A DNA stretch of 64,000 nt from NCBI RefSeq assembly GCF_026712205.1, contig NZ_JAPPUW010000007.1, positions 1-64,000 on the forward strand, read 5' to 3'. The notes beneath the pieces were generated by a model. The model saw nothing but the letters and a program-made list of their open reading frames with translations, had not been told where the DNA came from and did not search any database. Position numbers and translations under genes: made by a program. Origin of the DNA: Pelomonas aquatica. Lineage in GTDB: Bacteria > Pseudomonadota > Gammaproteobacteria > Burkholderiales > Burkholderiaceae_C. This document shows positions 15,759-24,725 of the stretch, in pieces (the stretch's first letter is position 1; every line of letters begins with the position of its first letter).

Positions 15759-18026
15759 ATGGCCCAACGCTCCCTCACTGCCTGGTTCACGCTGCCTGGC
15801 CTGCGCCAGCCGGCGCCACCCACGCCGGCCGAGGCGGCCTCCTTCGACGCCCTCCTCCCCAAGCTCGGCTACCTCAGCAAGGCCGAGGTCAAGCGCGTGC
15901 GCGAGGCCTACAAGTTTGCCGACGAGGCCCACCTGGGCCAGAAGCGCGCCACCGGCGAACCCTACATCACCCACCCGATCGCCGTCGCCGGCATCTGCGC
16001 CGAATGGCGGCTGGACGCGCAGGCGCTGATGGCCGCGCTGATGCACGACGTCGTCGAGGACTGCGGCGTCGCCAAGACCGAGCTGATCGAGAAGTTCGAC
16101 GCGACGACGGCCGACCTCGTCGACGGCCTGACCAAGCTGGACAAGCTGCAGTTCTCGACCAAGGAGGAGTCGCAGGCCGAGTCCTTCCGCAAGATGCTGC
16201 TGGCGATGGCGCGCGACCTGCGCGTCATCCTCGTCAAGCTGGCCGACCGCCTGCACAACATGCGCACCATGGGCGCGATGGCGCCGCACAAGGCGCGCCG
16301 CATCGCGCGCGAGACCTTCGACATCTACGCGCCCATCGCCCATCGCCTGGGCCTGAACCAGACCTTCCGCGAGCTGCAGGACCTGTCCTTCCAGTATTTC
16401 CACCCCTGGCGCTACGCGGCGCTGTCCAAGGCCGTGGGCAAGGCGCGTGGCAACCGGCGCGACCTGGTCTCGCGCATCGAGGGCGAGATCCGCGCCGCCT
16501 TCGCCAAGGCCAGCCTGCGCGTCGAGGTGCAGGGGCGCGAGAAGACCGTCTACTCCATCTACAAGAAGATGCGCGAGAAGGGGCTGCTGAGCTTTGCCCA
16601 GGTCAGCGACATCTTCGGCTTCCGCATCCTGACCGAGGAGCCGCTGCAGTGCTACACCGCCTTGGGCGTGCTGCACCAGCTCTACAAGCCGCAGGCCGGA
16701 CGCTTCAAGGACTACATCGCCAACCCCAAGGACAACGGCTACCAGTCCCTGCACACGACGCTGATGGGGCCGCTGGGCACGCCGCTGGAGTTCCAGCTGC
16801 GCACCGAGGGCATGCACCAGATCGCCGAGCAGGGCGTGGCCGCGCACTGGATCTACAAGAGCCGCGGCAAGCAGGCCTCGGCGCTGGTCGCCCAGCAGGC
16901 CAATGCGCGCTGGCTGCAGAGCCTGATCGACATCCAGGACGAGACGCGTGACGCCAACGAGTTCCTGGAGCACGTCAAGATCGACCTCTTCCCCGACTCG
17001 ATCTACGTCTTCACGCCCAAGTCCAAGATCATGGCCCTGCCCAAGGGCGCGACGCCGGTGGACTTCGCCTACGCCATCCACTCCGACGTCGGCGACCACT
17101 GCGTCGCGGCCCAGGTCAACGGCGAGGCCGTGCCGCTGCGCGCCGAGCTCAAGAGCGGCGACATCGTCGAGATCATCACCGCGCCCGGCGCCAGCCCCAA
17201 CCCGGCCTGGCTGAGCTTCGTGCGCACCGGGCGCGCGCGCTCCAAGATCCGCCACTACCTGAAGGACCTGGAGCAGGAGGAGTCGCGCGAGCTGGGCGAG
17301 AAGATGCTGGCCCAGGCCATGCGCGGCGAGGGCCTGGGCCTGCCCAACCTGGAGCTGGACGACCCGGCCGCGCCGCTGTGGCGGGACCTGGCCGCCTGGG
17401 CCGGCAGCTCGGGCACCGAGCAGTTGCTGATCGACATCGGCGCCGGCCGCAAGATCGCCGCCATCATCGCGAAGAAGCTCGCCCGGCTGATGGCCGAGCA
17501 GGGCCAGAAACCCGATGCGCTGGCGCTGACGCTGGGCCGCTTCAGCGCCAACCTGGCCGGCGGCCGGGGCAGTGTGATGATCGACGGCAGCGAGGGCGCC
17601 TCGGTGCAGCTGGCGAGCTGCTGCCGCCCCATCCCGGGCGACGAGGTGCGCGGCTATATGGGCCGCGGCGAAGGGCTGATCGTGCACACCTGCGAATGCG
17701 CCGTGGGGCGGCGCCTGTTCCAGCGCGACAGCGAGCACTGGATCCAGGTCGAATGGGCCGAGGAACTGACGCGCAGCTTCGAGGCCGGCATCGCGCTGCT
17801 GCTGAACAACGGCAAGGGCGTGCTGGCCCAGGTGGCCCAGGCCGTCGCCCAGGCCGAGGCCGACATCACCCACATCTCGATGAGCGACGACGCGCCGACG
17901 CGCGAAACGGCCGAGATGACGCTGCTGATCGCCGTGCGCGACCGCCTGCACCTGGCCGACGTGCTGCGCGTGCTGCGGCGCACGGCACCCGTGCGGCGCG
18001 TCTGGCGGGTCAAGCCGGTGAACTAG
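15759..18026 (+). CDS. spoT: Bifunctional (p)ppGpp synthetase/hydrolase SpoT
   Basis: 755 residues from ATG 15759, the first ATG after the rpoZ hairpin; a longer frame would start inside that hairpin. Order of domains: N-terminal HD hydrolase with HDVVED at ~97-102, the synthetase domain with YQSLHT at ~328, a TGS domain from ~408, and a C-terminal ACT domain from ~670. The intact HD motif and the rpoZ neighbour favour SpoT over RelA. It makes and degrades the stringent-response alarmone. Its 3' end overlaps the convergent greB by 17 bp. Confidence 0.95.
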   Translation: MAQRSLTAWFTLPGLRQPAPPTPAEAASFDALLPKLGYLSKAEVKRVREAYKFADEAHLGQKRATGEPYITHPIAVAGICAEWRLDAQALMAALMHDVVEDCGVAKTELIEKFDATTADLVDGLTKLDKLQFSTKEESQAESFRKMLLAMARDLRVILVKLADRLHNMRTMGAMAPHKARRIARETFDIYAPIAHRLGLNQTFRELQDLSFQYFHPWRYAALSKAVGKARGNRRDLVSRIEGEIRAAFAKASLRVEVQGREKTVYSIYKKMREKGLLSFAQVSDIFGFRILTEEPLQCYTALGVLHQLYKPQAGRFKDYIANPKDNGYQSLHTTLMGPLGTPLEFQLRTEGMHQIAEQGVAAHWIYKSRGKQASALVAQQANARWLQSLIDIQDETRDANEFLEHVKIDLFPDSIYVFTPKSKIMALPKGATPVDFAYAIHSDVGDHCVAAQVNGEAVPLRAELKSGDIVEIITAPGASPNPAWLSFVRTGRARSKIRHYLKDLEQEESRELGEKMLAQAMRGEGLGLPNLELDDPAAPLWRDLAAWAGSSGTEQLLIDIGAGRKIAAIIAKKLARLMAEQGQKPDALALTLGRFSANLAGGRGSVMIDGSEGASVQLASCCRPIPGDEVRGYMGRGEGLIVHTCECAVGRRLFQRDSEHWIQVEWAEELTRSFEAGIALLLNNGKGVLAQVAQAVAQAEADITHISMSDDAPTRETAEMTLLIAVRDRLHLADVLRVLRRTAPVRRVWRVKPVN

Positions 18027-18579
18027 GCTCGGGGTAGCTGACCTCGACGACCTCGATGCGCTCGACGCCCACCGGCGTCACCAGCTGCAGCTCGTCACCC
18101 ACGCGCGCCTTCAGCAGCGTGCGCGCCACCGGCGCGATCCAGCTGACCTCGCCGGCCAGGCTGTCGGACTCGTCGATGCCCTTGATCGTCACGGTGCGCT
18201 CCTCGCCCCTGACGTTGGCATAGGTCACCGTCGCACCGAAGAAGATCTGCTCGGAGCCGAAATGGGCGCTCGGGTCGACGACCTCGGCGATGTCCAGCCG
18301 CTTGGTCAGGAAGCGCAGCCGCCGGTCGATCTCGCGCAGCCGCTTCTTGCCGTAGAGGTAGTCGCCGTTCTCCGAGCGGTCGCCGTTCTTGGCGGCCCAG
18401 GACACGGTCTCGACCATCCTGGGCCGTTCCACATCGATGAGCTGCATGAACTCGGCCCGCAGCCGCGCATAGCCGGCCGGCGTCATGTAGTTGCGCGTGC
18501 CGGCCGGCAGCGCGGGCAGCGACGGGCCGTCGTCGTCATCGTCGGCCGCGTCGGATTCCTTGGTGAAGGCCTTGTTCAT
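18010..18579 (-). CDS. greB: Transcription elongation factor GreB
   Basis: 189 residues. An acidic N-terminal extension rich in Asp (about residues 9-17) precedes the coiled-coil GreA/GreB domain with the tip segment GDRSENGDY, which carries the acidic residues used to stimulate transcript cleavage by backtracked RNA polymerase. The C-terminal FKBP-like domain follows. The LYGKKRLREIDRR segment is typical of GreB rather than GreA. Convergent with spoT (17-bp overlap); its start codon is only 14 bp from the divergent CoA-transferase gene. Confidence 0.92.
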   Translation of the reverse strand: MNKAFTKESDAADDDDDGPSLPALPAGTRNYMTPAGYARLRAEFMQLIDVERPRMVETVSWAAKNGDRSENGDYLYGKKRLREIDRRLRFLTKRLDIAEVVDPSAHFGSEQIFFGATVTYANVRGEERTVTIKGIDESDSLAGEVSWIAPVARTLLKARVGDELQLVTPVGVERIEVVEVSYPEPSSPA

Positions 18580-18593
18580 GCGAGCATTGTCCG

Positions 18594-19634
18594 ATGCAAG
18601 CCCCTGCCTCCACCGGCCCGCTGGCCGGTCTCCACGTCGTCGAAATGGCCGGCATCGGCCCCTGCCCGCTCGCCGGCATGCTGCTGGCCGACCACGGCGC
18701 CGAGGTCGTCGTCATCGAGCGCCCTGGCGGCCAGGTGCTGGACACCGGCACCGCGCTGGACCGCGGCAAGCGGCGCGTCTGCCTGGACCTGAAGACGCCC
18801 GAGGGCCTGGGCCAGGCGCGCGCGCTGATCGACGGCGCGGACGCGCTGATCGAGGGCTTTCGCCCCGGCGTCATGGAGAGGCTGGGCCTCGGGCCGGAGG
18901 CCTTCGCGGCCGGCCACCCGCGCCTCGTCTACGGTCGCGTGACGGGCTGGGGCCAGACCGGGCCGCTGGCCCAGGCCGCCGGCCACGACATCAACTACGT
19001 CGCGCTGACCGGCGTGCTGTCGGTCGCCAGCCGCGCGGGCGTCGCGCCCAGCATCCCGGCCACGCTGATCGGCGACATGGGCGGCGGCGCGATGCTGCTC
19101 GCCTTCGGCCTGATGGCCGCGCTGTGGGAGGCCCGGCGCAGCGGCCGCGGCCAGGTCATCGACGCGGCGATGGTGGACGGCGTCGGGCTGCTGTCCGGTC
19201 TGCTGCATTCGCTGCGCGCCGCCGGCCGCTGGAACGACGCGCCCGAGCGCAACTTCTTCCTGCACAGCGCGCCCTTCTACGACTGCTTCGAATGCGCCGA
19301 CGGCCGCCACGTGTCCATCGGCGCACTCGAGCCGGCCTTCTATGCCGAGCTGCTGCAGCGCCTGGGCCTGGCGGACGTCGACCCCGCGGCCCAGCACGAC
19401 TATCGAGCCTGGCCGGCGCTGCGCGAGCGCATCGCCGCGCGTATCCGCGAGAAGACCCGCGACGAATGGTGCGCGCTGCTGGAGGGCACGAATGCCTGCT
19501 TCGCGCCGGTGCTGACGCTCGCCGAGGCGCCACGGCATCCGCATGCGCAGGCGCGCGGCGGCTTCCTGCAGACCGAGGACGGCCACTGGCAGCCCGCGCC
19601 GGCGCCGCGCTTCTCGCGCAGCGGCCCGGGCTGA
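18594..19634 (+). CDS. CaiB/BaiF family III CoA-transferase, alpha-methylacyl-CoA racemase-like
   Basis: 346 residues. The N-terminus (VVEMAGIGPCPLAGMLLADHGAEVVVIERP) begins the CoA-binding Rossmann part of family III CoA-transferases, and the GHDINYVALTGVLS segment contains the Asp used by alpha-methylacyl-CoA racemases. The likely reaction is epimerisation of 2-methyl-branched acyl-CoAs for beta-oxidation; a CoA transfer role cannot be excluded. It starts 14 bp from greB in the opposite direction, so its promoter must lie within greB or the transcript has almost no leader. Confidence 0.85.
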   Translation: MQAPASTGPLAGLHVVEMAGIGPCPLAGMLLADHGAEVVVIERPGGQVLDTGTALDRGKRRVCLDLKTPEGLGQARALIDGADALIEGFRPGVMERLGLGPEAFAAGHPRLVYGRVTGWGQTGPLAQAAGHDINYVALTGVLSVASRAGVAPSIPATLIGDMGGGAMLLAFGLMAALWEARRSGRGQVIDAAMVDGVGLLSGLLHSLRAAGRWNDAPERNFFLHSAPFYDCFECADGRHVSIGALEPAFYAELLQRLGLADVDPAAQHDYRAWPALRERIAARIREKTRDEWCALLEGTNACFAPVLTLAEAPRHPHAQARGGFLQTEDGHWQPAPAPRFSRSGPG

Positions 19635-19646
19635 GCGGCGCCAATG

Positions 19647-19672
19647 AAAACGGCCCGCCGCAGGACGGGCCG
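19647..19672 (-). terminator. Rho-independent terminator of the DUF5666 gene
   Basis: On the minus strand CGGCCCG - 8-base loop - CGGGCCG is followed by TTTT. It lies 20 bases past the DUF5666 stop codon. Confidence 0.75.
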
Positions 19673-19691
19673 ACTTGACCGGGCCGGTCGA

Positions 19692-20885
19692 TCAGTGCTT
19701 GAACTCGATCCTGGTGGCGGTCAGCACGGTGTGGTCGGCCGACAGCGTGCCGTGCACCTCGACCTTGACATCCTTCTTCAGATCGGCCGCGGCGCCGCCG
19801 ACGAAGTTCACGTTGCCCGCATAGCTCACGGTGACGCCGCGGACCACGAAGGTGGACTTGGCCGCGTCGACGGCGCTGATGACGCCTTCGACGTCGAAGC
19901 CGTTGTGCTCGTCCTGGTCGTCGGTCTCGATCTTCACCTTCGTCGCCACCAGCGTGCCGTTGACGATGGCACCCTCGACTTCGACGCGCGCACCCTTGAC
20001 GATGGCTGCCGTGCCGTCGGGGAAGGCGGCCTTGCTGGCATCGACGGGCAGGCCGTTGACGCTGAAGACCGAGGAGGAGGTGAAGTCGGTGATGACGCCT
20101 TCCACTTCGGTGTGGTCATTGTTCTGCGGCTCGAACAGGCCGAGCTTCAGGCCGACCGCCACCCAGGCCCCCTTCACCTGGGTCGTCTGCAGCTTCACAC
20201 GCACGAGGCTGCCGACCTTCAGGCCGTCGGGCACGGTCACGCCCGACACGTCGATGGTCGCGTTGCCGACGCGCAGGGTCTTGGCCGTCGCGTCGTAGGC
20301 GGCCACGGCCCCGCGCAGCCGGTAGAACTGGGGGTTGTCCTGCAGGTCGATGCGCGAGGCCGTGTAGATGCCCGTTGACGCCTCGAAGGTGCCGTATACC
20401 CGCACCACATTGCCGGCCTTGATCGCCGCCAGACCGCCGGTCAACTGCTCGTCGAAGACCGTGGTGTTCGTCACCTTGACCGTCTGGCCCAGCACCACGA
20501 GGCCGTCAGTGCCGACGCTCTCGACCGGGCCGCGGATCAGGCTCGCGAGCATGATGTTCTGGGCCGTCGCGCTCTTCACGCTGTTGGTCTCGCCGATCTC
20601 GTCGGCCTTGACCTCGACGACCATGCCGAGCTTCAGGTCCGCGGCGCTGCGCGCCTCGCCATCCTCGTCCACGACGGACGCCTTGCCCTCCTGGTAGTGC
20701 ACGCCGTTGATGACGATCGAGCCGAAGCCCGAGATGCGGCCCACGGCATAGCTGCTCTTGGCCATCGGCACGGCCGCATCGCCGCCACCGCCTCCGCCGC
20801 CGCAGGCGGTCAGAGACAGTGCGCCGACAACGGCGACAAATCCGAGGCCGCACAGCGACCGGTGAATCCTTTTTACAGCAATCAT
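19692..20885 (-). CDS. DUF5666 repeat lipoprotein
   Basis: 397 residues from ATG 20885, which has AGGAG about 6 bases upstream; longer in-frame starts add sequence unlike a signal peptide. A lipobox LTAC puts the lipid-anchored Cys at 28, followed by a poly-Gly linker. The rest is about five repeated ~60-residue beta-rich DUF5666 units, each with a 'GxV..(V/I)....f.vnG..v' start and a 'G..V.V.G' end. Function is unknown; probably a periplasm-facing lipoprotein. It is divergent from the DUF6502 gene and has its own terminator. Confidence 0.85.
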   Translation of the reverse strand: MIAVKRIHRSLCGLGFVAVVGALSLTACGGGGGGGDAAVPMAKSSYAVGRISGFGSIVINGVHYQEGKASVVDEDGEARSAADLKLGMVVEVKADEIGETNSVKSATAQNIMLASLIRGPVESVGTDGLVVLGQTVKVTNTTVFDEQLTGGLAAIKAGNVVRVYGTFEASTGIYTASRIDLQDNPQFYRLRGAVAAYDATAKTLRVGNATIDVSGVTVPDGLKVGSLVRVKLQTTQVKGAWVAVGLKLGLFEPQNNDHTEVEGVITDFTSSSVFSVNGLPVDASKAAFPDGTAAIVKGARVEVEGAIVNGTLVATKVKIETDDQDEHNGFDVEGVISAVDAAKSTFVVRGVTVSYAGNVNFVGGAAADLKKDVKVEVHGTLSADHTVLTATRIEFKH

Positions 20886-20977
20886 GATGGCTCCTTGGGG
20901 CGGACCGGATGCGTCCGCCGCACACATGGGCGAAGCGAGGCCGGGGCTGCCGCGGCCGTCGCCGGCGAATAGATAAC

Positions 20978-20998
20978 AAATGTGCATCGCGCACATTT
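20978..20998. promoter_or_regulatory. Palindromic operator-like site between the DUF5666 and DUF6502 genes
   Basis: AAATGTGC-ATCGC-GCACATTT is a perfect 8-bp inverted repeat with a 5-base centre. It sits 93 bp upstream of the lipoprotein ATG in the shared promoter region. Confidence 0.5.
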
Positions 20999-21139
20999 AT
21001 GCAGTTACACTCTAGCAGCTGGGCCCATGTCTGGGCCGCCTGCTTTGTGTGCAGTTGTCGCGGCGCCCGGGCCACCCATACATTGCGTTGCCTTTTTTCG
21101 GCTGGACACCCACGGTCGGCCGGCGCACGGTTCAAGGTG

Positions 21140-22000
21140 ATGCCTCCCATTCGACCCATCGACGACGGCGATGCCGCCACTCCGGCGTTCATCCAGGCCC
21201 TGGCGCGGCTCATGGCCCCGATCGCACGCCTGTGCCTGGACCGGGGCCTGGACTTCGGCACCGCGCAGGAGGTGCTCAAGCGCGCCTATGTGGACGCCGC
21301 GCGCGCGGCCCACGACGGTCGGCATGGCGTGCGCGACATCAGCCGCGTGAGTGCCGCCACCGGCCTCACGCGGCGCGAGGTCACGCGCCTCAGCGAGCGC
21401 GATGCGCCGTCGCCGGTGATGCGGGGCTCGCCGGCGCTGCAGGTTTTCGCGCAATGGATGGCCAGCCGCAGGCTCCGCGACAGGCAGGGCAACCCGCGGC
21501 CGCTGAAGCGCAGCGGCCCGTCTCCGAGCTTCGAGGCGCTCGCGCAGTCGGTCACGCGCGATGTCCACCCGCGCAGCCTGCTCGACGAGCTGCGCCGCCT
21601 GGGCCTGGCCCATCACGACGAGGCCAGCCGCACGGTCGTTCCGCGGCCCGATGCCTCCGCATGGCAGGAAGGCCAGGCGCGCGCGCTGGAATCGCTGGGC
21701 CTCAATGTCGGCGACCACCTGGCCGCCGCGCTGGCCAATCTGGGCGCCGGGGAGCCTGCGCATCTCGAACAGGCCGTCGACGCCGAGGCGCTGTCGTCCG
21801 AGTCATTGGGCGAGCTGCAGGACCTCGTCGGCAGGCGCTGGCAGGCCCTCGCGGACGAACTGGCGGCCCGGCTCGAGGCGCTGGCCCTGGCCGATCACCG
21901 TGCCGGGCGCGAGGCGCACCACCGCGTGCGCATCGGCATGTACAGCTACAACGCGGATCAGGCCTTGCCGGCCGAGGGCGCGCCCGATGCCGAGCGATAG
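21140..22000 (+). CDS. DUF6502 family protein
   Basis: 286 residues from ATG 21140 (AAGG a few bases upstream). There is no signal peptide and no membrane segment, so it is cytoplasmic. The middle (about residues 50-90) reads like a helix-turn-helix: 'ISRVSAATGLTRREVTRLSE'. That is consistent with DNA binding, but this is my inference; DUF6502 has no assigned function. In betaproteobacteria I recall this family next to DUF5666 proteins, and the two genes here share a divergent promoter with a palindrome. Confidence 0.8.
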   Translation: MPPIRPIDDGDAATPAFIQALARLMAPIARLCLDRGLDFGTAQEVLKRAYVDAARAAHDGRHGVRDISRVSAATGLTRREVTRLSERDAPSPVMRGSPALQVFAQWMASRRLRDRQGNPRPLKRSGPSPSFEALAQSVTRDVHPRSLLDELRRLGLAHHDEASRTVVPRPDASAWQEGQARALESLGLNVGDHLAAALANLGAGEPAHLEQAVDAEALSSESLGELQDLVGRRWQALADELAARLEALALADHRAGREAHHRVRIGMYSYNADQALPAEGAPDAER

Positions 22001-22084
22001 CGCGTTCGGCCGACCGGGGCTCGCTACACGGCGTCCTTGCGGAGCCGGGGCTGCGGCGAGTCCCTTCAGAATCCCTTCAGCAAG

Positions 22085-22118
22085 AAAAAACGGGCTAGCT
22101 GCTTTCGCGGCTAACCCG
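22085..22118 (-). terminator. Rho-independent terminator after tRNA-Arg
   Basis: On the minus strand CGGGTTAGC ... GCTAGCCCG forms a 9-pair stem (one G-U pair, so it is best on this strand) followed by TTTTTT. It begins 22 bases past the tRNA 3' end. Confidence 0.9.
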
Positions 22119-22139
22119 TTGATTCATTTCTTGTTTTTC

Positions 22140-22216
22140 TGGTGCGGCTGGCAGGATTCGAACCCACGACCCCTTGGTTCGTAGCCAAGTACTCTATCCA
22201 ACTGAGCTACAGCCGC
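22140..22216 (-). tRNA. tRNA-Arg (anticodon ACG)
   Basis: 77 bases including an encoded CCA. The acceptor arms GCGGCTG/CAGCCGC pair fully, the anticodon stem is CTTGG/CCAAG, and the loop CTACGAA gives anticodon ACG, reading CGN Arg codons after A34 deamination. The T loop is TTCGAAT. Confidence 0.97.
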
Positions 22217-22227
22217 TGAAGCCTCAC

Positions 22228-22257
22228 AGTATAGCCAGGTTTTTGAGCCCTCGGCAA
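22228..22257 (-). promoter_or_regulatory. Promoter of tRNA-Arg
   Basis: On the minus strand TTGCCG (22257-22252) and TATACT (22233-22228) are 18 bp apart; the -10 ends 11 bases before the mature tRNA 5' end. Confidence 0.7.
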
Positions 22258-22317
22258 GAGTTTGGCGATTTTTTCAAAAAAGTTCGACCCATGCCCGAAT
22301 GCGCCCGGCTGCCCGCG

Positions 22318-23565
22318 TCAGGGCAGGCGCGCCGCCGCCTCGAAGCAGCGCGCGCGGCGGGCCTCGTCGCCCTCCTGCTCGGCCAGGGCCGCGAGCGCCA
22401 GCCAGCTGCGGCGGCGCGCCGGGCTGGGCATGGCGGTGTCCTCGGCCACGGCTTCGAGCATCAGCCGGGCCTTGCCCCACAGCTGGCGCTCCGCCAGCGC
22501 ATGCCCCAGCGCATAGGCCAGCGCGCGCTCGCGCGCGAAGCGGGCCTGGGCCGACTCCAGGCGCTGCAGCCAGTCCGGCCCGCAGCCGGCCAGCACCGGC
22601 ACCAGCGCGTTGGCGATGGCGGAACGCTCGTCGGACTGCAGCTCGGCGAGGTCGTCGAAGAAGGGGCGCAGCCAGCCGCGGCCGTCGTCCGGCGCGCCGA
22701 GCTGGCCGGCACACTGCGCGGCCCGCGCGGCGACGAGCGGGTCGCGGCGGTCCGCCGGGTCGAGCTGCTGCCAGACCGAGCGCAGTTGGTCGACGTCGCG
22801 GGCGCCATCCAGGGCCTCGAAGGCCAGCGAGCGCAACAGCCCCTGGGCCGCAACCTTGGAGAAGGCCTGGTGCTTGGCCAGCAGCCGGGCGGTGCGCAGC
22901 GCGTCCAGCGGCTGCCGGGCCAGGCGCGAGGCCTGCAGGCGCAGCCGCAGCGCCTGGGTGCGGCGCGCGACGCCCGGGGCCAGTTCGCCCAGCAGGCCGA
23001 GGGCGCGCGCGGCGTCGCGGTCGTCCAGCGCCCATTCGGCGGCCAGCAGGCGCGCGCCGTCTTCCTGCGCGCGGGCACCGCCGGCGCGGCGGGCCAGCTC
23101 GAGGGCGCGGTTGAGCTGCTCGTCGCGGTGGCGGCGGTCCTGCAGGCGGTGGGCGCTGGCAGCCGTCAGCAGATGGGCCAGGGCCATGAAGGACTGGTCC
23201 GCCGCCAGCTCGGGCGTGGCGGACTGGATGTTCAGCGCCTTCTGCGCCGCCTTTTGCGCGCGGCTGAAGCGGGCGCCGAAGAGCTCGACCAGGGCCTCGC
23301 GCAGCGCGAGCTGGGCGCTGCGCTCGCGCTGGGCCAGGCGCCATTCGCGGGCGCGCTTGGGCAGCGTCGTCAGCGACTCGACGGCCTGGATGGCGGTGAC
23401 GAGGGCGAAGCAGCTCGCGACGAGCAGCAGCAGGAAGAGATTGAGCGAGATGTCGAGCCGCCAGCCGCCCCAGTAGAAGCTGGCGAGGCCGTCGTTGGAA
23501 CCCAGCGTCAGCGCCGCGACGACCGCGACCGCGAACAGCAGCACGAGCCAGATGACCAGCCGCAT
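22318..23565 (-). CDS. hemY: HemY-like TPR membrane protein
   Basis: 415 residues. Two N-terminal membrane helices (about 3-22 and 38-62) are followed by a long alpha-helical TPR-like region. This is the gammaproteobacterial/betaproteobacterial 'HemY' of the hem operon, not the oxygen-dependent protoporphyrinogen oxidase of Bacillus with the same name; its biochemical role is unsettled. It starts one base after the hemX stop codon, so translation is probably coupled. Last gene of hemC-hemD-hemX-hemY. Confidence 0.9.
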   Translation of the reverse strand: MRLVIWLVLLFAVAVVAALTLGSNDGLASFYWGGWRLDISLNLFLLLLVASCFALVTAIQAVESLTTLPKRAREWRLAQRERSAQLALREALVELFGARFSRAQKAAQKALNIQSATPELAADQSFMALAHLLTAASAHRLQDRRHRDEQLNRALELARRAGGARAQEDGARLLAAEWALDDRDAARALGLLGELAPGVARRTQALRLRLQASRLARQPLDALRTARLLAKHQAFSKVAAQGLLRSLAFEALDGARDVDQLRSVWQQLDPADRRDPLVAARAAQCAGQLGAPDDGRGWLRPFFDDLAELQSDERSAIANALVPVLAGCGPDWLQRLESAQARFARERALAYALGHALAERQLWGKARLMLEAVAEDTAMPSPARRRSWLALAALAEQEGDEARRARCFEAAARLP

Positions 23566-23566
23566 G

Positions 23567-24709
23567 TCAGCGCCCCGCCGCGGCGGCGGTCAATGCGGCC
23601 AGCGTGTCGTCCGGCCGCGGCACGCTGACCTGGCGGGCCTGGCCGGCCACCTGGCGCAGCAGCTCGGCCACGCTGCTCACCTTGCGCGAGCGGGTATCGA
23701 AGTAGCGGTTCAGCATCTCCTGGCTGTCGCGCAGGTCGGACTGGGCCGTGTCGAACTGGCGGCTGAGCAGGGCCAGGCGGGCGTTCAGCAGGCGCAGCTT
23801 CAGGTTCTCGCGCAGGAAGAAGCTCTGGTCGGGCGAGATCAGCGCGGCCTCGGGATGCTCGATGCGGGTCACGCGCAGCAGCGTGCGCGCCTCGCCCCAG
23901 ACGATGCCGGTCCAGCTCGACAGCTGCTGCGTGGCCTGCCACCACCACAGCGCCAGCTTGCCGTCGGCCGCGGCGGCGGCCTGCTCGCGCTGCAGCTTCA
24001 GCGCACGCTCGCGCTCCCTGGCGGCCGCATCGCTGCCGCGCTCCTCGCCACGCGGGCGCTGCGCGGCCTCGCTGCCGGAAACGAGGGGCAGCTCGTCGGC
24101 CATGCGCACGACCTCGTCGAGCTTGATGGTCAGCGTGGACACGTCGACCACGGCGACGGCCTTGACGCGGTCCAGATCGCGCGCGACGGCGCGGCGCACG
24201 CCCTCCATGCGCGGCTGCTTGTAGCGCAGCAGGCGCTCGTCGGCCTGCTTCAGCGTGGCGACCAGCGGTTCGGCGCTGCCGGTGATCTGGGTCTGCTGCA
24301 GGGCCACGCGGATGGCGGCCTCGATGTCGCCGACGACGTTCTCGTCCCGCGAGCGCGACATGGACTGCATCAGCTCCTCGAGCTGGCTGCGCTGCAGCGC
24401 CACCTCGGCCAGGCGGGCGTCCAGCAGCGAGACCTTGGCGGCGGTATCGCGCACCAGCTCGGCCGACTGCCTGGCGGCCAGCTGGGCCTCGGTGGCCTGG
24501 ACCTGGCTGGCCTCCTGGCGACGCACCAGCTCCTGCTCCAGCGACTGCTGGCGCGACAGGCTCTGCCAGGACAGCAGCACGCACAGCAGCACGGCGGCGC
24601 CCATCAGGGCCAGCAGCCAGGGCAGCCAGGCCGGCAGCGTCGGGCGGGAAGGGGGCGGCGGGGCCGCGGGCTCGGCCGCGGGGGCGACAGCGGAAATCGA
24701 CTCACTCAC
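23567..24709 (-). CDS. hemX: HemX-like membrane protein (annotated uroporphyrinogen-III C-methyltransferase)
   Basis: 380 residues. A short Pro/Ala-rich cytoplasmic N-terminus, one membrane helix (about 27-47), a Gln/Glu-rich coiled coil (about 50-110) and a helical periplasmic part. No SAM-binding methyltransferase motif is visible, so the name 'C-methyltransferase' used for this family is probably wrong; a scaffold role in haem synthesis is more likely. It follows hemD after 16 bp. Confidence 0.88.
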   Translation of the reverse strand: MSESISAVAPAAEPAAPPPPSRPTLPAWLPWLLALMGAAVLLCVLLSWQSLSRQQSLEQELVRRQEASQVQATEAQLAARQSAELVRDTAAKVSLLDARLAEVALQRSQLEELMQSMSRSRDENVVGDIEAAIRVALQQTQITGSAEPLVATLKQADERLLRYKQPRMEGVRRAVARDLDRVKAVAVVDVSTLTIKLDEVVRMADELPLVSGSEAAQRPRGEERGSDAAARERERALKLQREQAAAAADGKLALWWWQATQQLSSWTGIVWGEARTLLRVTRIEHPEAALISPDQSFFLRENLKLRLLNARLALLSRQFDTAQSDLRDSQEMLNRYFDTRSRKVSSVAELLRQVAGQARQVSVPRPDDTLAALTAAAAGR

Positions 24710-24725
24710 AGTGCGCCGGATTCTG

